NCBI GenBank assembly: GCA_035461175.1
Contig: DATHVR010000074.1
Span: forward strand, 1 to 13,519
DNA length: 13,519 nt
Source of the DNA: DATHVR01 sp035461175
Lineage (GTDB): Bacteria > Actinomycetota > Acidimicrobiia > Spongiisociales > ZC4RG35
Direction: 5' to 3'
A program made the position numbers and the translations under genes. Shown here in pieces: positions 6,350-13,505 of this stretch (position 1 is its first letter; each line of letters starts with the position of its first letter). The notes under the pieces are model-generated. The model made no database searches and was not told the origin of the DNA. It worked only from the letters and a program-made list of their open reading frames with translations.

Positions 6350-6468
6350 GATTCGTGCCTACGAGCGTTGCAGGCCCGCCGGCAGAGGCCAAGGCGGACG
6401 AGTATGCACGGGCATCCACTACCTTCGGTTGCAGTCACACGATCGGTCACACAAGGAGTTGATTGACC

Positions 6469-6897
6469 ATGGCATTGGAAAGCACCGGGCGCGCCCACTG
6501 GGAAGGCGACCTTTTCTCGGGTGGCGGAACCGCCAGCCTCGACACCGGCGCGGCCGGACCCTTCGACATCAACTGGAAGGCACGGGCCGAAGAGCATGGT
6601 GGGGTCACCAGCCCCGAGGAACTGATCGCCGCCGCCCATGCCTCCTGCTACTCGATGGCCCTGTCCAACGGGTTGGCCAAGGCGGGCAATCCCCCCACGA
6701 GTCTCGATGTCGAGGCGACGGCCACCTTCGTGGCTGGCACCGGCATCACCCAGATGGTGCTGAAGGTGAGCGCCGACGTCCCCGGTATCTCCGCCGAGGA
6801 CTTCCAGACGGCCGCCGAGGCGGCCAAGGACGGCTGCCCGGTGTCTCAGGCGCTGAAGGGCAACGTTCCCATCTCCCTCGAGGCCACCCTGGCCTGA
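6469..6897 (+). CDS. OsmC-family peroxiredoxin
   Basis: The product is 142 aa. I chose ATG 6469, 10 nt after AAGGAG (6453-6458). A TTG at 6463 is in frame and 4 nt from the same site, so two extra residues are possible. OsmC/Ohr proteins reduce organic hydroperoxides with a redox Cys pair. Here these are Cys60 in AAHASCYSMALS (55-66) and Cys123 in DGCPVSQALKGN (121-132), with Arg39 and Glu50/Glu51 (SPEELIAAAH) as probable active-site partners. Length and the opening AHWEGDLFSGGGTASLDTG fit the OsmC rather than the Ohr branch. It is divergent from the hydroxyacyl-CoA dehydrogenase gene across a 130-bp spacer in which I see no convincing promoter or operator. It stands alone on its strand and ends at an intrinsic terminator. 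Confidence 0.93.
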   Translation: MALESTGRAHWEGDLFSGGGTASLDTGAAGPFDINWKARAEEHGGVTSPEELIAAAHASCYSMALSNGLAKAGNPPTSLDVEATATFVAGTGITQMVLKVSADVPGISAEDFQTAAEAAKDGCPVSQALKGNVPISLEATLA

Positions 6898-6921
6898 CCC
6901 TCGCCCGGACCGCTTATGGAG

Positions 6922-6956
6922 GAAGCCGCCCCAATCGGGGGCGGCTTCTCTCTTGT
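6922..6956 (+). terminator. Rho-independent terminator after the OsmC gene
   Basis: An 11-bp perfect GC-rich stem, GAAGCCGCCCC (6922-6932) and GGGGCGGCTTC (6938-6948), closes a 5-nt loop. It is followed on the plus strand by the T-rich stretch TCTCTTGT. It lies 24 bp past the OsmC stop. The same hairpin lies just past the minus-strand stop at 6959, so it may serve both converging units, although the minus side lacks a T-run. Confidence 0.85.
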
Positions 6957-6958
6957 AT

Positions 6959-9346
6959 TCAGTCGGTCAGGCCCGCCCGCATCAGGAAGGCGGCCATCTG
7001 CCCGCGGGTAACGCGCTCGTCGGGACAGAAGCGGGTGTTTGTGGGCGGATTGCAGCCCCGGGTGATCCCGGCCGCCGCCAGCGCGGCGATGTCGCCGGCG
7101 AACACATGCCCCTGCGTGTCGGCAAAGGTCGTCTTGGCCTGATTCAGACCCAGGGCACGGGTGAGGAAGGCCGCCATCTGCCCGCGGGTGACATGGTCGG
7201 TGGGACAGAAGCGCGAATTGGTGGGCGGGTTGCATCCCCTCGTGATGCCGGAACCGGCCAGCCAGGCGATATCGGCCTGGAACACCGAGCCGGTGGTGTC
7301 GGAGAAGGAACCAGCGGAGCCGCGCGACTCCCGCCACCGGTCCACTTCCGAGGAGAACAACCAGGCGTCGGCGTCCAGGCCCGAAGCGGCAGCGGCGACT
7401 GCCACCGGGTCATCGGAGATGCGGAAGTCGTTGGAACCGGCGTCCACGTCGTCCCAGATCACCCCCGCCACCTGAGGATGATCTGCGGCAAAGCCGGCCA
7501 GGTCGGCCAGGAACCCGATCTGGGCGTTGGCCGAAGGTGAGTCGGGGGCGGCGGCCGGTCCGATCAACAACGGCATGTCGGATCCCGCCTCGGTGGCAAG
7601 GGCCGAGAGGGCGGATCCGAACGCCGACGACGGCGAGGTGGAGGCCGAGTCGAGACGGGCTCGCACCCCGGCGACATCGACCCATGTCCTGCCGGGGAAG
7701 AAGAGGTCGGGAGCGCCGTGGGGATGATCGGTCACCGAGTAGCGGTCCGAGCTCATCTGGACGTTGCCGGAGTAGACCACCCGCACCCGCGACGTGCCCA
7801 ATCGAGCCCTGGCCCGCTCGGCGACGCGACGAAAAGCGCTTACGAACCGGGACGGATCGTCGCCGTAGGAGCGCTGGTTGCGGTTGGCCTCGGGCAGGAT
7901 GTCGAGGAACAGCTTCGAATCGGGGTCGATGGCCAGATACTCGCCGAAGGCGTCGAGCATCCCGTCTAGGCGGGCGTCGAGGCTTCCCGACGCCAGGGCC
8001 CCCAGGTCGTCGACCGTGACCTGGACGTAGGGGATGGCTCCCCGGGTGGCGATGTTGCCGAGTTGGATCGGTACCCAGTGCTCGGGAGTGCCCGGCCCCG
8101 AGGCCAGCCAGTCGTTGGAGGCGGCGGGGTCGTCGATCGGATAGGTCACCACGAAGCTGTCGAGAGGAGCGGCTGTGGGTGCGAAACCGTCGAGCACCTT
8201 GGTGTAGTCCGTGGCGGAGCGCATGCCCCAAAAGTCGGGAGGGGAGTCGGGCACAGGCGCCGTGGAGACGTCGAGGGTGTCGCCGAGGGCCCGATGCAGG
8301 AAGGCCGCCATCTGGCCACGGGTCACCGGATCCGTTGGACAGAACCTGTCATTTAGGGGCGGGTTGCAGCCCTTCGTCACCTCCGATGCCGCCAGCGCCT
8401 CGATGTCGGCTTCGAACACCGAGGAGTCGTCGTCGGCGAAGGTGCCCTGGAATCCCCCGGAGTCGTCGCAGCCGATTCGCTCCGGTCCGGCCGCCAGCGA
8501 GTCGAAGAAGATCGAGTTGTCGGCCGGGGAGGCGGCCGCTCCGCCGTGGTAGATGTCGAACCACAGCGATTTGATCTTCAGGCTCGACTCCGACGCCCGG
8601 CGGAACATGAGGTTGGTCGCCCCAAAGGCCCTCTTGCCGTCGACGTAGCCCTCCAGGACCCCATCCGGCTGGCCGGGGGTGTTGAGAGCGAGTCGGGTCT
8701 CGACGCAGTACCAGCGGCCGTGGGCGAGGGTGGCCGTGTCGGCATCCCAGGGCCGGACGTCGCCGGTCCGGCCCGACCCGTCGGGATTGAGCGAGTACGT
8801 GTAGAAGCCGATCCGGGTGACGGCGTCGGCGTCGTAGGGGTCCGAGGGCAGGCCGTCGTTGACGTAGAGCGGCGAGAACATCATCCGCGCCGACCAGCAC
8901 GGTGCCCCCGCCGTGGAGGGACGGCCTCCCAGGCAGTTGTAGGTGTAGAGGCCGCCGTAGCCGGGAAGCTTGCCCCGGTTCCCGTCCGCCACCTCGAAAC
9001 CGGGGGCGAAGCGGAGGTAGTAGCGGATCCACATCTCGGTCGGCTCAGATCCAAGGTGGTTCTTGGTGTTCCAGTGGGCCGATGATCCCCAGTGCTCCCC
9101 GGCCGGGATCCGGGATATGAGGCCGGGTCCGACGTGGCCGGCGGAGGTGGGAGCTACTCCCCAGCCCTCGTCGAACACCCCTTCGACCCCGTCGGTGAAG
9201 TCCTCGTCGAGCCAGGTACCGGCCGCCATCGCTGACACCGGGAACAAGGACACCACCACCAGGACAGTCAGGGAGATGGCCAGCAGTCGCGACGAGGACC
9301 GGGAGGGTGAGGGGTTGCGGGGAGCAGGCGACACAGGAATGTTCAT
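6959..9346 (-). CDS. Secreted modular protein: PL14-like lyase domain, GH26-like domain, three SLH-type repeats
   Basis: The product is 795 aa, starting at ATG 9344-9346 with a weak GGAAAG site. A signal peptide spans about 1-41 (hydrophobic 21-40, likely cut after AMA). Residues 44-293 resemble polysaccharide lyase family 14: MWIRYYLRFAPGFEV (105-119), GKLPGYGG (125-132), WSARMMF (151-157), GFYTYS (180-185), and a strand-rich end with YVDGKRAFG. Residues 372-645 look like a GH26-type barrel: FLDILPEANRN (480-490), then FVSAFRRVAERAR (501-513) and GVIWDDVDAGSNDFRI (628-643). SLH-type repeats lie at 299-354, 680-734 and 739-793, each with GCNPPxNxRFCP and VTRGQMAAFL; they probably bind the cell envelope. 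It is 40 bp downstream of the importer ATPase gene on the same strand. Confidence is high for secretion and the repeats, moderate for the two enzyme-like domains. Confidence 0.85.
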   Translation of the reverse strand: MNIPVSPAPRNPSPSRSSSRLLAISLTVLVVVSLFPVSAMAAGTWLDEDFTDGVEGVFDEGWGVAPTSAGHVGPGLISRIPAGEHWGSSAHWNTKNHLGSEPTEMWIRYYLRFAPGFEVADGNRGKLPGYGGLYTYNCLGGRPSTAGAPCWSARMMFSPLYVNDGLPSDPYDADAVTRIGFYTYSLNPDGSGRTGDVRPWDADTATLAHGRWYCVETRLALNTPGQPDGVLEGYVDGKRAFGATNLMFRRASESSLKIKSLWFDIYHGGAAASPADNSIFFDSLAAGPERIGCDDSGGFQGTFADDDSSVFEADIEALAASEVTKGCNPPLNDRFCPTDPVTRGQMAAFLHRALGDTLDVSTAPVPDSPPDFWGMRSATDYTKVLDGFAPTAAPLDSFVVTYPIDDPAASNDWLASGPGTPEHWVPIQLGNIATRGAIPYVQVTVDDLGALASGSLDARLDGMLDAFGEYLAIDPDSKLFLDILPEANRNQRSYGDDPSRFVSAFRRVAERARARLGTSRVRVVYSGNVQMSSDRYSVTDHPHGAPDLFFPGRTWVDVAGVRARLDSASTSPSSAFGSALSALATEAGSDMPLLIGPAAAPDSPSANAQIGFLADLAGFAADHPQVAGVIWDDVDAGSNDFRISDDPVAVAAAASGLDADAWLFSSEVDRWRESRGSAGSFSDTTGSVFQADIAWLAGSGITRGCNPPTNSRFCPTDHVTRGQMAAFLTRALGLNQAKTTFADTQGHVFAGDIAALAAAGITRGCNPPTNTRFCPDERVTRGQMAAFLMRAGLTD
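6962..7132 (-). repeat. SLH-type repeat 3 (C-terminal)
   Basis: Encodes residues 739-795: FADTQGHVFAGDIAALAAAG, then ITRGCNPPTNTRFCPDERVT, then RGQMAAFLMRAG, ending two residues before the stop. Cys765 and Cys774 form the conserved pair. It directly follows repeat 2 with a linker of about four residues. Confidence 0.85.
7145..7309 (-). repeat. SLH-type repeat 2
   Basis: Encodes residues 680-734: FSDTTGSVFQADIAWLAGSG, then ITRGCNPPTNSRFCPTDHVT, then RGQMAAFLTRAL. It is more similar to repeat 3 than to repeat 1 (NPPTN against NPPLN; ITRG against VTKG). Cys705 and Cys714 form the conserved pair. Confidence 0.85.
8285..8452 (-). repeat. SLH-type repeat 1 (internal)
   Basis: Encodes residues 299-354 of the secreted protein: a FADDDSSVF lead, helix DIEALAASEVTKGC, then NPPLNDRFCP and the helix VTRGQMAAFLHRAL. 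Cys327 and Cys336 are 9 residues apart, as in the other two copies. It separates the lyase-like from the GH26-like domain instead of joining the C-terminal pair. Confidence 0.8.
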
Positions 9347-9386
9347 CGGCTTTCCGGAGAGTTCGGTTGAGGCCCGAGAAATGGTG

Positions 9387-10394
9387 TCAGGTGGTGGCGC
9401 GTGGCTGCGCCAGTTTGCCCGCCCGAAGGTGGCATGCGGCCAGGTGGTCGGCAGAATCGGGCACCACCATCAGCGCCGGATCCTCGACATCGCATAGCCC
9501 CGGCCGAGCGATCGGGCAACGGGGGTGGAATCGACACCCGGGAGGGGGGTCGAGGGGAGAAGGGATCTCCCCCTCCAGCCGGACCCGGCTGCGGGGGCGG
9601 TCCGGGTCGGGAACCGGGATCGCCGAGAGCAGGGCCTCGGTGTAGGGGTGGGCAGGGGACCGGTACAGGGTGACCCGGTCGGTGACCTCTACCACCCGGC
9701 CCAGGTACATGACCGCCACCCGGTTGGAGATGTGCTCGACCACCGCCAGGTTGTGGGCGATGAAGAGCAGGGTGAGGTCGAGTTCCGACTGGATGTCCTT
9801 GAGCAGGTTGAGAACCTGAGCCTGGACGGACACGTCCAGGGCCGAAACCGGTTCGTCGGCCACCACCAGCTTCGGTCGCAGGATGAGGGCGCGGGCGATC
9901 CCGATGCGCTGGCGCTGGCCCCCCGAGAATTCGTGGGGATAGCGATCGGCATGCTGGGGTCGGAGACCAACCAGTTCCAGCATCTCCCGAACCCGCTGGC
10001 GCCGGTCGCTCCTGTCACCGATCCCATGGATGCGGAGTCCCTCCGAGATCGAGTTGCCCACCGGCGTTCTCGGGTCGAGGGATCCGAACGGGTCCTGAAA
10101 GACGATCTGGACGTCCTGGTGGAAGCGCCGCAGCTCCTCGCCCTTGAGGTGGGTCACGTCCTTCCCATCGAACTCGATCGTTCCCGAAGTCGGTTCGAGG
10201 AGCCGCACCATCATCCGGCCCAGGGTGGTCTTGCCGCAGCCCGACTCACCCACCAGCCCCAGGGTCTCGCCCGGGGCGATTTCGAGGTCGACGCCGGCGA
10301 CGGCGTTGACCGTGGCCACCGTCCGGCGCAGGATGCCGCCCTTGACCGGGAACTCCTTGCGCAGGTCGCGCACTCGGACCAGTGGTTCGCTCAC
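9387..10394 (-). CDS. Opp/Dpp-type ABC importer ATP-binding protein (F subunit)
   Basis: The product is 335 aa. The GTG start (10392-10394) overlaps the preceding stop as GTGA and follows AGGAGG (10402-10407) by 7 nt. A longer frame to 10526 is rejected because it overlaps the D-subunit gene. The ABC motifs are complete: Walker A GESGCGKTT (49-57), Q-loop Gln100, signature SGGQ (157-160), Walker B VVADEP with Glu181, and His214 (IAHNLAVVEH). The C-terminal oligopeptide-family domain (PYTEALLSAIPVP onward) carries Cys287, Cys293, Cys301 and Cys321; this cluster binds an iron-sulfur centre in studied homologues. It pairs with the D subunit to power the importer. The downstream polysaccharide-acting gene points to sugar oligomers as substrate, though sequence alone does not separate these from peptides. 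Confidence 0.93.
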   Translation of the reverse strand: MSEPLVRVRDLRKEFPVKGGILRRTVATVNAVAGVDLEIAPGETLGLVGESGCGKTTLGRMMVRLLEPTSGTIEFDGKDVTHLKGEELRRFHQDVQIVFQDPFGSLDPRTPVGNSISEGLRIHGIGDRSDRRQRVREMLELVGLRPQHADRYPHEFSGGQRQRIGIARALILRPKLVVADEPVSALDVSVQAQVLNLLKDIQSELDLTLLFIAHNLAVVEHISNRVAVMYLGRVVEVTDRVTLYRSPAHPYTEALLSAIPVPDPDRPRSRVRLEGEIPSPLDPPPGCRFHPRCPIARPGLCDVEDPALMVVPDSADHLAACHLRAGKLAQPRATT

Positions 10395-11419
10395 TCTGCC
10401 CCCTCCTCGTAGAGGAAACAGCGCACCCGGTGGCCGGGTGCGACTTCGAGCAGCTCCGGCATGCGCTGAGTGCACGACTCCAGCCCCGCTTCGACCCGGG
10501 CTTTGCAGCGGTCGGCGAAACGGCATCCCACCGGGGGATCCACCAGGCTGGGAACGGTGCCGGGGATGACGTCCAGTTCGTCCACGACCGTCCCCAGCTT
10601 TGGAATCGATCCGATCAGCCCCTGGGTGTAGGGATGCTTCGGCTCCTTGAACAGCGTGGAGACGTCGGTCTCCTCGACGATCTGGCCCGCGTACATGACC
10701 GAGACCCGGTCGGCCATCTCCGCCACCACCCCCAGGTCGTGGGTGATGAGGATGACGGCGGTGTCGAGCTCGTCCTTCAGGTCCTGGATGAGATCGAGGA
10801 TCTGGGCCTGGATGGTGACGTCGAGCGCCGTGGTGGGCTCGTCGGCGATCAAGAGCGCCGGTTCACAGGCGAGGGCCATGGCGATCATGACCCGCTGGGC
10901 CATTCCGCCGGAGAGCTCGTGGGGGTAGGCGAGGGCCCGGCGGTCGGGGTCGGGGATACCCACCTTCTTCAGCATCTCCAGGGTTTGTTCCTGTTCGAGC
11001 TCCTCCTCCCAGTCGCGGTGGAGCTCGAACACCTCGGAGATCTGTGCGCCCGCCCGGAAGACGGGGTTGAGGGCCGAACTGGGCTGCTGGAAGATCATCG
11101 AGATCCGGTCGCCGCGGAGCTTCGTCATCTGCCGCTGGGAGAGCTCGGTCAGTTCCTGGCCGTCGAAGCGGACCGATCCGCTGACGACCCTGCCCGGCAT
11201 CGGGACCAACCCGAGGATGGAGAGGGAGGTGACCGACTTACCGCAGCCGGACTCGCCCACGATGCCCAGTACCTCGCCGGGGTCGACGTGGATGTCGATC
11301 CCATCCACCGCCTGGACCACTCCGTCCCGGGTGAAGAAGTAGGTCTTGAGGTCGGAGACCTCGAGCAGGTGCTCGTCGGGAGCTTTCCTGGCGCGGACGG
11401 GCGGGTGGTAGTCGCTCAT
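10391..11419 (-). CDS. Opp/Dpp-type ABC importer ATP-binding protein (D subunit)
   Basis: The product is 342 aa. Its ATG overlaps the C-permease stop as ATGA (11416-11419). Motifs in order are Walker A GESGCGKS (55-62), Q-loop Gln111 in MIFQQP, signature LSGGM (169-173) in place of the canonical SGGQ, Walker B LLIADEP with Glu194, D-loop ALD, and switch His227 in LITHDLGVVAEM. The C-terminal family domain starts at HPYTQGLIGSIP (262-273) and carries Cys299, Cys305, Cys316 and Cys334. This is the Cys set reported to hold an iron-sulfur cluster in DppD/OppD proteins. SGGM at the signature is frequent in D subunits and does not suggest inactivity. It forms the heterodimeric ATPase with the F subunit. 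Confidence 0.94.
   Translation of the reverse strand: MSDYHPPVRARKAPDEHLLEVSDLKTYFFTRDGVVQAVDGIDIHVDPGEVLGIVGESGCGKSVTSLSILGLVPMPGRVVSGSVRFDGQELTELSQRQMTKLRGDRISMIFQQPSSALNPVFRAGAQISEVFELHRDWEEELEQEQTLEMLKKVGIPDPDRRALAYPHELSGGMAQRVMIAMALACEPALLIADEPTTALDVTIQAQILDLIQDLKDELDTAVILITHDLGVVAEMADRVSVMYAGQIVEETDVSTLFKEPKHPYTQGLIGSIPKLGTVVDELDVIPGTVPSLVDPPVGCRFADRCKARVEAGLESCTQRMPELLEVAPGHRVRCFLYEEGAE
10402..10407 (-). promoter_or_regulatory. Ribosome binding site deciding the GTG start of the F subunit
   Basis: AGGAGG on the minus strand lies within the last codons of the D-subunit gene, 7 nt before GTG 10392-10394. It supports translational coupling through the GTGA overlap and rules against the longer upstream frame. 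Confidence 0.75.
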
Positions 11420-12354
11420 TCGTTCAGGCTCGGATCGAGGGCGTCGCGCAGGCCGTCACCGAGCATGTTGAAGCCGAGCACGGTGATCATGATCGCCAGG
11501 CCGGGGAAGATCATGAGATGGGGAGCGGTGAACACCCGGGCGGTCTCGTCGGCCAGCATCCGCCCCCACTCGGGGGTGGGGGGCTGGGCGCCGAGGCCGA
11601 GGAAGCCGAGTGCGGCCGCCTCCAGGATGGCGCCGGCGATGCCGAGGGTGCCGAGCACGACGAGTGGGGTGAGGGCATTGGGGACCACCCGGGTGACCAG
11701 GATCCGCATCGGCGAGGCTCCCAATGCCTCGGAGGCGGCGACGTAGTCGACTTCCTTCACCGACAGGACCGAGGCCCGCATCACCCGGGCGTACTGGGGC
11801 AGGGTGACGATGGCGATGGCCAGCAGCGTGTTGCGGATCCCGGGACCGAGCACGAACACGATGGCGATGGCGAGGATCAGAGACGGGAATCCGAGCACCA
11901 CGTCCATGATTCGCATCAGCAGATTGTCGACCCATCCGCCGACGTAGCCCGCGATCGAGCCGATGATCGCTCCCACCAGGATGGCCAAGGCGACGGTGGT
12001 GAAGCCGAGGGGGAGGCTGACCCGGGCCCCGTGGAGGATCCGGCTGTAGAGATCGCGTACGTTGCCGTCGAGGCCCATCAGGTGTTGCTGACCCTCGCAG
12101 CCGAGCCAGTTCACGCACGGCGGGGCCCACCTCACTGCCTCCGGCTCGCCGATGAAATCCTGATAGGGCGAATAGGGAGCGATGACCGGAGCGAGCAATG
12201 CCACCAGGATCATGAAGCTCACGAGAACGAGTCCGGTGACGCCGATCTTGCGGCGAAAGAAGCGGCGCATGGCGATGCGCCACACCGAGCCCTGCCTGCG
12301 GAGGAGATCCTCAGGCTCGGTCTGGGGGACGTCGGCGGTGGGACGGGTGGTCAT
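11416..12354 (-). CDS. Opp/Dpp-type ABC importer permease (C subunit)
   Basis: The product is 312 aa. Its ATG overlaps the B-subunit stop as ATGA (12351-12354). A cytoplasmic lead of about 37 residues precedes TM1 (about 39-60). An extracytoplasmic loop follows with Cys80 and Cys86 and the motif HLMGLDGNVRDLYSRILHGAR (91-111), a variant of the usual HxLGTDxxGRDxxSR of C subunits. Five more TM segments follow. The coupling EAA loop is YVAASEALGASPMRIL (204-219), then VVPNALTPL, which contacts the ATPases. A GLGAQPPTPEWGRML stretch (254-268) is typical of the family. It pairs with the B subunit to form the channel. Confidence 0.93.
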   Translation of the reverse strand: MTTRPTADVPQTEPEDLLRRQGSVWRIAMRRFFRRKIGVTGLVLVSFMILVALLAPVIAPYSPYQDFIGEPEAVRWAPPCVNWLGCEGQQHLMGLDGNVRDLYSRILHGARVSLPLGFTTVALAILVGAIIGSIAGYVGGWVDNLLMRIMDVVLGFPSLILAIAIVFVLGPGIRNTLLAIAIVTLPQYARVMRASVLSVKEVDYVAASEALGASPMRILVTRVVPNALTPLVVLGTLGIAGAILEAAALGFLGLGAQPPTPEWGRMLADETARVFTAPHLMIFPGLAIMITVLGFNMLGDGLRDALDPSLNE

Positions 12355-13430
12355 CGCATCCGCACCCTGGGGTCGAGGTATCCATACGAAATGTCGACGA
12401 TCAGGTTGATGAGGACATAGGTGGCGGCGATCACCACGGTGAATGCCTGGATGATGGGGAAGTCCCGGGTCGAGATCGACTCGTACAGTGCGGTGCCGAT
12501 CCCGGCGAGGCCGAACACGGTCTCGGTCAGGACGGCGCCTCCGAGGAGACCGCCGAGCTGGAGTCCGATCACGGTCACCACCGGGAGCAGGGCGTTGCGG
12601 AGGGCATGGTGGCGCACCACCCGCCGTTCGCTCGCCCCCTTGGCGCGGGCCGTCCGCACATATTCACGCTGCAACACGTCGAGGAGGGAGGATCTGGTCA
12701 TGCGGGCGATAATCGCCATGGGGATGGTGGCCAGGGCGATGGTGGGGAGGATCAGGTGTCTTATAGCCGCCAGCAGGGCGTCCCATTGAGCGGAAATGAG
12801 AGCATTCACGATCTGCATCTTGGAGACGAAGAAGGCGGCCGAGTAGACGAAACCGGATTCGGCCAGGTCCCATCCCCACACCTGCCAGAACGGCTCGGGC
12901 CGCATGCCGGCCGGCATTCGGCCCGATGGGGGAAGGGCAAAGGGGGTATTGCCGAGGACGATGGCGAACAGGTAGGCCAGCAGCAACCCGAGCCAGAAGA
13001 TGGGCATCGAGACGCCGACGTTCGCCACGGTCATGGCCCCGACGTCGACGATCGTGTTGTGGCGCCGGGCCGCCAGCACCCCGAGCGGGATGCCGATGGC
13101 GACGGCGACCGTGAGGGCAGCGATCGCCAGTTCGAAGGTGACGGGCAGCCGCTCGAGCAGGATGGTGCTGACGGGCCGGGAGAACCGAATCGACTCCCCG
13201 AAATTGCCGGTGACGACGTTCTTGGCATAGATGCCCATCTGGACCGGCAGTGGCTGATCGAGGCCGTTGGCCCGGTTGAACCGTTCACACGACTCGGGAC
13301 TGGCTCGCTCGCCGAGGATTGCGGTGCACGGCTCGCCCGGCAGGATCCGCACCAGGATGAAAACCACCAGCAGCACACCGGCGAGAACCGGCAGGGCAAC
13401 CAGAGTTCGGCGGACGATATAGCCGAGCAT
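12351..13430 (-). CDS. Opp/Dpp-type ABC importer permease (B subunit)
   Basis: The product is 359 aa, starting at ATG 13428-13430 with AAGG (13437-13440 region) a few bases upstream. TM1 is at about 9-30, followed by the family opening LPGEPC and a loop with Cys35 and Cys48, where typical members read LPGDP. TM segments lie near 100-120, 135-160, 225-245, 283-305 and 325-348. The loop between about 163 and 222 (rich in Pro, Met and Trp) is longer than in ordinary B subunits. The EAA loop is EYVRTARAKGASERRVV (256-272), then HHALRNALLP. It ends in DPRVRMR. It is the first gene of the visible operon. Any solute-binding protein would be upstream, beyond the window. Confidence 0.92.
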   Translation of the reverse strand: MLGYIVRRTLVALPVLAGVLLVVFILVRILPGEPCTAILGERASPESCERFNRANGLDQPLPVQMGIYAKNVVTGNFGESIRFSRPVSTILLERLPVTFELAIAALTVAVAIGIPLGVLAARRHNTIVDVGAMTVANVGVSMPIFWLGLLLAYLFAIVLGNTPFALPPSGRMPAGMRPEPFWQVWGWDLAESGFVYSAAFFVSKMQIVNALISAQWDALLAAIRHLILPTIALATIPMAIIARMTRSSLLDVLQREYVRTARAKGASERRVVRHHALRNALLPVVTVIGLQLGGLLGGAVLTETVFGLAGIGTALYESISTRDFPIIQAFTVVIAATYVLINLIVDISYGYLDPRVRMR

Positions 13431-13478
13431 TCAGACCTTCGGATAGAGGACGGGTGGCGACGCTGGGGGAATGTTAGA

Positions 13479-13505
13479 GGGGGTGGCCGCCGCTGCGGCC
13501 CCCCC
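13479..13505 (-). terminator. GC-rich hairpin upstream of the importer operon (candidate)
   Basis: GGGGG-T-GGCCGC (13479-13490) pairs with GCGGCC-CCCCC (13495-13505), with one bulged T and a 4-nt loop. It lies about 49 bp before the B-subunit start. No T-run follows on the minus strand, so a transcript-stabilising or attenuating hairpin after an upstream gene is as likely as a terminator. The minus frame ending in TGA at 13431-13433 is open to the edge, so it could instead be the end of an upstream coding region. Confidence 0.35.

Noticed and set aside
6339..6419. N-terminal extension of the hydroxyacyl-CoA dehydrogenase to an ATG
   Set aside because: AAGGAGG falls within this stretch, 4 nt before the TTG that opens the Rossmann fold.
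6962..8452. DNA-level repeats that might be taken for a CRISPR or tandem array
   Set aside because: They are three diverged coding copies of an SLH-type repeat within one frame, unevenly spaced.
10395..10526. N-terminal extension of the F-subunit ATPase
   Set aside because: It overlaps the end of the D-subunit gene by more than 130 bp and is Arg/Gly/Pro noise; the GTG with its own ribosome binding site is better.
10382..11746. A 454-residue open frame on the plus strand
   Set aside because: It is antisense to the D-subunit ATPase and C permease, whose motifs are unmistakable. The translation is rich in Asp/Gly/His/Arg with no domain, a typical mirror frame in GC-rich DNA.
11518..12420. A 300-residue plus-strand frame rich in Asp, Gly and His
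   Set aside because: Mirror frame of the C-permease gene with biased composition and no ribosome binding site or hydrophobic pattern.
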